A DNA stretch of 64,000 bases, from NCBI GenBank assembly GCA_963826145.1, contig CAWGVW010000002.1:248001-312000 (forward strand), in the 5' to 3' direction. Shown here piece by piece: positions 60,195 through 64,000 of the stretch. The notes under the pieces were generated by a model, which had not been told where the DNA came from, ran no database searches, and saw only the letters and a program-made list of their open reading frames with translations. The stretch comes from JBGPLJ01 sp963826145. Its GTDB lineage: Bacteria; Pseudomonadota; Gammaproteobacteria; Steroidobacterales; Steroidobacteraceae. Made by a program: the position numbers and the translations under genes. Position 1 is the first letter of the stretch. Each line of letters starts with the position of its first letter.

Positions 60195-61010
60195 ATGCCC
60201 GAGCTACCTGAAGTCGAGACTACGCGGCGCGGTATTGAGACCGCAGTCACGGGACGGCGAATCCTTACGCTTATCGTGCGCGATCGCAGGCTCCGCTGGC
60301 CTGTCGCTCCCCACCTCGAAGTCGTACTGGCAGGTCAGAAAATCAAGGGTGTGGGACGCCGAGCCAAGTATCTACTGATCCACTGCGAGCGCGGCGCACT
60401 AATCCTGCACCTCGGAATGTCCGGCAGCCTGCGTTTAGTGGAGTCGGCTGTGCCAACTATCAAGCACGACCACTTCGACCTGACGCTCGATTCAGGGCAA
60501 TCCCTGCGATTCAACGATCCGCGCCGTTTCGGCAGTCTGCACTGGACCGACGACGACCTGAACAAGCACAAGCTGCTGCAAAGCGTCGGTCCCGAACCGC
60601 TGGGTGACAACTTCGATGGCAAATACCTGTATGCGGCCAGTCGCCGCCGCAAGGTCGCGCTGAAGAATTTCCTGATGAACGGGCACGTCGTGGTGGGCGT
60701 TGGCAACATTTACGCAAGCGAGTCGCTGTATCGCGCTCGAATCCGGCCAGGCCGGCGAGCATCCAGCTTGTCGCGCAAGGAATCGGACCGCCTCGCACGC
60801 GCGGTGAAGTCCGTACTTGCGAGCGCAATTCGCGTCGGGGGCACAACTCTCAGGGACTACGTGGGCGCCGATGGCAGTCCGGGCTACTTCCGCCAGAAGC
60901 TTTACGTCTACGAACGCGACCGTCGGCCCTGTCGCGTTTGCCGCACGCCGATTCGCAAGATCACACAGGGCCAGCGCTCGACCTACTACTGCCCTTTCTG
61001 CCAGATGTAG
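60195..61010 (+). CDS. mutM: Formamidopyrimidine-DNA glycosylase
   Basis: Base excision enzyme of 271 residues that removes 8-oxoG and Fapy lesions. The catalytic N-terminal Pro and Glu are in MPELPEVETTRRGIE; LILHLGMSGSLR, FNDPRRFGSL, VVGVGNIYASE and the C-terminal zinc finger YVYERDRRPCRVC with YYCPFCQM are present. With mutY and xthA in the same window, it completes most of the 8-oxoG (GO) repair system, though the genes are not in one operon. Confidence 0.97.
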   Translation: MPELPEVETTRRGIETAVTGRRILTLIVRDRRLRWPVAPHLEVVLAGQKIKGVGRRAKYLLIHCERGALILHLGMSGSLRLVESAVPTIKHDHFDLTLDSGQSLRFNDPRRFGSLHWTDDDLNKHKLLQSVGPEPLGDNFDGKYLYAASRRRKVALKNFLMNGHVVVGVGNIYASESLYRARIRPGRRASSLSRKESDRLARAVKSVLASAIRVGGTTLRDYVGADGSPGYFRQKLYVYERDRRPCRVCRTPIRKITQGQRSTYYCPFCQM

Positions 61011-61065
61011 CCGCGGCCCGAGCGTCCGTTGTGCGATGAGAGTGCCGCGGATTATTCTGCGCGAC

Positions 61066-62565
61066 ATGAACACATTCACTCGTCGACGATTCGTCGGAGG
61101 TGCGCTCGCAGCGGGCGCGACCGTGTTGATCGCACGCCGGGCGGATGCGGCCGCAAGGCTCGATCCGGTCTATCGCGAAATCGAGCGCCGCCGTGACGAA
61201 GGCGTGGCCCGGCTGCAGGACTGGATCCGCCAGCCGTCGATAGCGGCCGAGGATCGCGGCGTGGTGGAAGGCTGCGCGCTCACCATGCACATGTTGAGCG
61301 ATGCCGGCTTTCAGCACGTGGAAAAGATTCCGACCGATGGTCAACCCGGAATTTTTGCAACTCTCGATGCCGGCGCGAAACGCACAGTCGCGCTCTATTT
61401 CATGTACGACGTGAAGCAGGCGAATCCCGATGAATGGCAATCGCCACCCTGGGAAGCCCGGATAGTCGACATGCCGGGCCTCGGCAAGGTCGTCATGGGG
61501 CGTGGCGCCGTCAACCAGAAAGGTCCGCAGGCCAGCTTCCTTGCCGCGCTGCATGCGATCCGCGGCGCTGGACGAAAACTCCCGATCAACCTCGTGCTCG
61601 TCGCAGAGGGCGAAGAGGAAATCGGCTCTCCGCATTTCTTGCAGGTTGTGCAATCGCCGCGGGCAAAGGCGGCGCTCGAACGCTGTATCGGCGTGTACAT
61701 GCCCGACGCCGCGCAAGCGATCGACGGAACCGTGACGATTTCACTCGGAGCCAAGGGTGTCGTCGAGCTGGAACTCGTCTCGAGCGCTGAGAAATGGGGC
61801 CGTGGCCCTGCGAAGACGATCCATTCGAGCAATCGTGCGCGCGTCGACAGTCCGGCATGGCATCTGGTCCAGGGACTCGATACCCTGGTGAACGCCGCAG
61901 GCGATCCGGCGATCGATGGTTACTTCGACAACGTACGTGCACTCACGCCCGCGGAGAACGCGATGCTTGATACCGCCGCGGCACGCATGGACGAAGCGTC
62001 GATCAAACAATCGTTGGGAGTGAAGCGCTGGGCGCACGACGCAAGCTGGCGCCAGAGTCTCGGCGAATTCTGCGGACAGCCGACGGTGAACATCGAGGGC
62101 CTCGTCGGCGGCTACACTGGACCGGGTGGGATGACGATACTGCCGAACAGGGCGGCGGCAAAGCTCGATCTGAGGCTTGTGCCGAACATGACGCGCGAGG
62201 AAGCGGTCGCGAAGTTGAAGTCCCATCTCGCGAAGCGCGGTTTCGGCGACCTGGAAATCAACGTAACAGGCGGTTATGACCCGACAACCACGGCGGCTGA
62301 TTCCGCGCTCGTCCTCGCGCAGGCTCGCGTCTATCGACGTGCGGGAATCGATCCGATCGTGTGGCCGCGGCGCGCCGGCTCCTGGCCGGGTTTCGTGTTC
62401 ACGGACGAGCCGCTCAAGCTGGCCGCGGGCCATTTCGGCCTTGCGCACGGTCTTGGCGCGCACGCACCGAACGAATACTTCCTGATCGAATCGACAAATC
62501 CGAAGCTGACGGACTTTAATGGGGCGGTGAAGTCCCACGTCGACTATCTTTTTGAAATCGCCTGA
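61066..62565 (+). CDS. Tat-exported M20-family hydrolase-like protein with altered metal ligands
   Basis: Protein of 499 residues. A twin-arginine signal (TRRRFVGGALAAGATVLIA) predicts export in folded form. The M20/ArgE/DapE/CPG2 fold is recognisable: LVAEGEEEIGSPHFL (catalytic base and metal-binding Glu), GLGAHAPNEYFLIES (C-terminal metal His). But the first metal ligand, usually His in HxDxxP, is Met113 (FMYDVKQANPDEW), and the bridging Asp is Asn150 (GRGAVNQKGPQ). The enzyme may bind one metal ion, have a different activity, or be inactive. The ATG at 61066 starts the Tat signal; the frame is open upstream over mutM. Confidence 0.87.
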   Translation: MNTFTRRRFVGGALAAGATVLIARRADAAARLDPVYREIERRRDEGVARLQDWIRQPSIAAEDRGVVEGCALTMHMLSDAGFQHVEKIPTDGQPGIFATLDAGAKRTVALYFMYDVKQANPDEWQSPPWEARIVDMPGLGKVVMGRGAVNQKGPQASFLAALHAIRGAGRKLPINLVLVAEGEEEIGSPHFLQVVQSPRAKAALERCIGVYMPDAAQAIDGTVTISLGAKGVVELELVSSAEKWGRGPAKTIHSSNRARVDSPAWHLVQGLDTLVNAAGDPAIDGYFDNVRALTPAENAMLDTAAARMDEASIKQSLGVKRWAHDASWRQSLGEFCGQPTVNIEGLVGGYTGPGGMTILPNRAAAKLDLRLVPNMTREEAVAKLKSHLAKRGFGDLEINVTGGYDPTTTAADSALVLAQARVYRRAGIDPIVWPRRAGSWPGFVFTDEPLKLAAGHFGLAHGLGAHAPNEYFLIESTNPKLTDFNGAVKSHVDYLFEIA

Positions 62566-62577
62566 GCCGGCGACCAG

Positions 62578-64000
62578 TTATTGCACCAACGAGCCGCCGG
62601 CACGCCGCGGATCCGAGGCCGCGTCGACCTTGCCCTTCGCATAGTCCCAAGTCACGACTTGCATGTTGCCGATGGTCAGCGGCCAGTTGCGGAAGCTGTG
62701 GCCACGCTTTTCGAGCTCTGCGCGCTCCTCGGGCGTGAAAGCTCCGTCCTCGGCAAACACGACGTCAGGCTGGTATTGGTGATGAAAGCGGGGAGCGGCG
62801 ACAACAGCCGCCGCATCGGCACCCGAAAGCCAATTGAGCGTGCCGAGAAGGACCATCGTCGGAATGAAGCTCCCGCCCGGCGATCCCGTGATCAGGAGGC
62901 CGTTGTCCGTTTCGATGAATGACGGCGTCATGCTCGACAGCGGTCGCTTGCGCGGTGCGACGCTGTTCGCGTCCGCGCCGACCAGCTCGTAGATGTTGGG
63001 TGCGCCGGGCTTTACCGCGAAATCGTCCATTTCATTGTTGAGTATCACCCCTGTGCCGGTGACCATCAGCGCAGTGCCGAACCAGGAGTTCAGCGTCACG
63101 GTGCCGGCGACACGATTGCCTTCACGATCGAGAACAGAGAAATGCGTTGTGTCCGTGCCGCCGGCGGATCCCGAATAACCAGGCAGCATGCTGCTCGGCG
63201 TCGCGCGATCGAGCCGGATCGAGGCGCGCTGGCCGGCCGCATAGTAAGGGCTCAGCAATCGATCGAGCGGTATGCTGACGAAGTCCGGATCGCCAAGATA
63301 TTCCGCGCGGTCCCTGTGCACGCGGCGCAGCGTCTCGATGATCAAATGCTTGCTCGAAACGGAATCGAGCTTGTTGATCGCGTAGCCGGAGAGGATGTTG
63401 AGTCCGTCGATGAGGGCGATTCCACCGGATGACGGCGGTGGCGCCGTCACGATCCGCGCGCCGCGATACTCGCCGATCAACGGCTTGCGCTCGATCACCT
63501 GGTATTGCGCCAGGTCCTCGAGCGTCCAGATGCCGCCAAGCTCGCGCACGCCGTCGACGAGCTTCTTCGCAAACGCTCCGTGGTAGAAACTCGCCGCGCC
63601 CTTCCGCGAAATCATTTCCGCGGTGCGCGCAAAGTCGGGCAGCTTGATGACATCTCCGACTGCAGGCAGGTCGCCGCCAGGCAGGAACGTCTTGCGTCCG
63701 TCCGGCGTCTTCTCGAACTGGCTGCTCTTCACCGCGATCTCATTGCGCAGCTGCGCATAGAGCGGAAAACCGTTCCGGGCGAGGCGAATCGCCGGCGCGA
63801 GGCTTTGCGCGAGCGGCAATCGACCGTATTTCGTTGCGAGATGTCCCCAGCTCGCGACCTCGCCGGGTATTCCCGCGGCGAGCGCGGTCGAAGTGGAGCG
63901 GCCTTTGACAACCTGGCCGTCGGCGTCGAGGAACATGTCCCGGGTCGCGGCGAGCGGTGCAACCTCGCGCGCGTCGACGAAGACATTTGACCCGTCGTTA
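62578..64000 (-). CDS. ggt: Gamma-glutamyltransferase (5' end missing)
   Basis: N-terminal nucleophile enzyme that transfers or hydrolyses the gamma-glutamyl group of glutathione, made as a self-cleaving proenzyme in the periplasm. The frame runs off the right edge; the codons before the first in-window ATG (63936) read NDGSNVFVDAREVAPLAATR, matching the family. The large-subunit part has GIPGEVASWGHLATKYGRLP and PPPSSGGIALI; the autocleavage/nucleophile Thr is in SAGGTDTTHFSVLDREGN, and the small subunit has PLSSMTPSFI and GSPGGSFIPT. Signal peptide off-window. Confidence 0.94.
   Translation of the reverse strand, partial: NDGSNVFVDAREVAPLAATRDMFLDADGQVVKGRSTSTALAAGIPGEVASWGHLATKYGRLPLAQSLAPAIRLARNGFPLYAQLRNEIAVKSSQFEKTPDGRKTFLPGGDLPAVGDVIKLPDFARTAEMISRKGAASFYHGAFAKKLVDGVRELGGIWTLEDLAQYQVIERKPLIGEYRGARIVTAPPPSSGGIALIDGLNILSGYAINKLDSVSSKHLIIETLRRVHRDRAEYLGDPDFVSIPLDRLLSPYYAAGQRASIRLDRATPSSMLPGYSGSAGGTDTTHFSVLDREGNRVAGTVTLNSWFGTALMVTGTGVILNNEMDDFAVKPGAPNIYELVGADANSVAPRKRPLSSMTPSFIETDNGLLITGSPGGSFIPTMVLLGTLNWLSGADAAAVVAAPRFHHQYQPDVVFAEDGAFTPEERAELEKRGHSFRNWPLTIGNMQVVTWDYAKGKVDAASDPRRAGGSLVQ

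Overview
The window looks like chromosomal DNA of a free-living, high-GC gammaproteobacterium. Evidence is the MSHA pilus locus, the AsmA-MutY neighbourhood, the XthA/PyrE/Dut/CoaBC/RadC/L28/L33 housekeeping cluster and a DUF6763-type protein. The overall style resembles Steroidobacter/Nevskia-like relatives of Xanthomonadales, but that placement is an inference without any search. Both window edges cut genes: an RND outer-membrane factor on the left and a gamma-glutamyltransferase on the right. No gene-free stretch exceeds 300 bases.

1-24.5 kb is signalling territory. It holds the end of an efflux outer-membrane factor, a GAF kinase with its NarL-type regulator, the asmA / SRPBCC / mutY operon, a membrane PAS hybrid kinase with receiver and Hpt, a receiver-GGDEF protein, an ECF sigma / anti-sigma-like / DUF4097 module, a receiver-EAL protein behind a second hybrid kinase, and a LuxR-type regulator behind a 1910-residue kinase with about thirteen PAS units. 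Six of those units are near-identical tandem copies. One receiver-coupled diguanylate cyclase and one receiver-coupled phosphodiesterase point to control of cyclic di-GMP.

24.5-38.6 kb is an MSHA-type IV pilus locus on the minus strand, in transcription order mshI, mshI2, mshJ, mshK, mshL, mshE, mshG, mshA, mshC, mshD, mshO, mshP-side genes (mshQ precedes mshP). The export ATPase MshE has an N-terminal MshEN domain, a known cyclic di-GMP receptor, which ties the pilus to the signalling genes beside it. mshI2 carries a one-base frameshift. A terminator-like hairpin and a REP-like palindrome lie between mshG and the major pilin mshA. mshM, mshN, mshB, mshF and mshH are not seen here.

38.8-41.4 kb holds a NagX-like membrane acyltransferase, a DUF2182 membrane protein and a DUF1326 cysteine-rich protein, then tRNA-Gly(CCC) with encoded CCA.

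41.5-49.3 kb is the most striking part: a compact extracellular electron transfer locus. A NapC/NirT tetraheme quinol dehydrogenase and a diheme cytochrome c4 are on the minus strand. On the plus strand, in one tight operon, come a decaheme OmcA/MtrC-type lipoprotein, a small exported helix-hairpin-helix protein, a DmsE/MtrA-type decaheme cytochrome and an MtrB/PioB-type porin. Together they could carry electrons from quinol across the periplasm and outer membrane to an external acceptor (or inward).

49.3-64 kb is mostly housekeeping: trmB, marC, a DUF6763 protein, a Rieske protein, an AmpG-like permease, xthA, pyrE, a DUF4124 protein, dut, coaBC, an RcnB-like protein, radC, rpmB, rpmG, a fatty acid desaturase, mutM, a Tat-exported M20-like hydrolase with altered metal ligands, and the partial gamma-glutamyltransferase.
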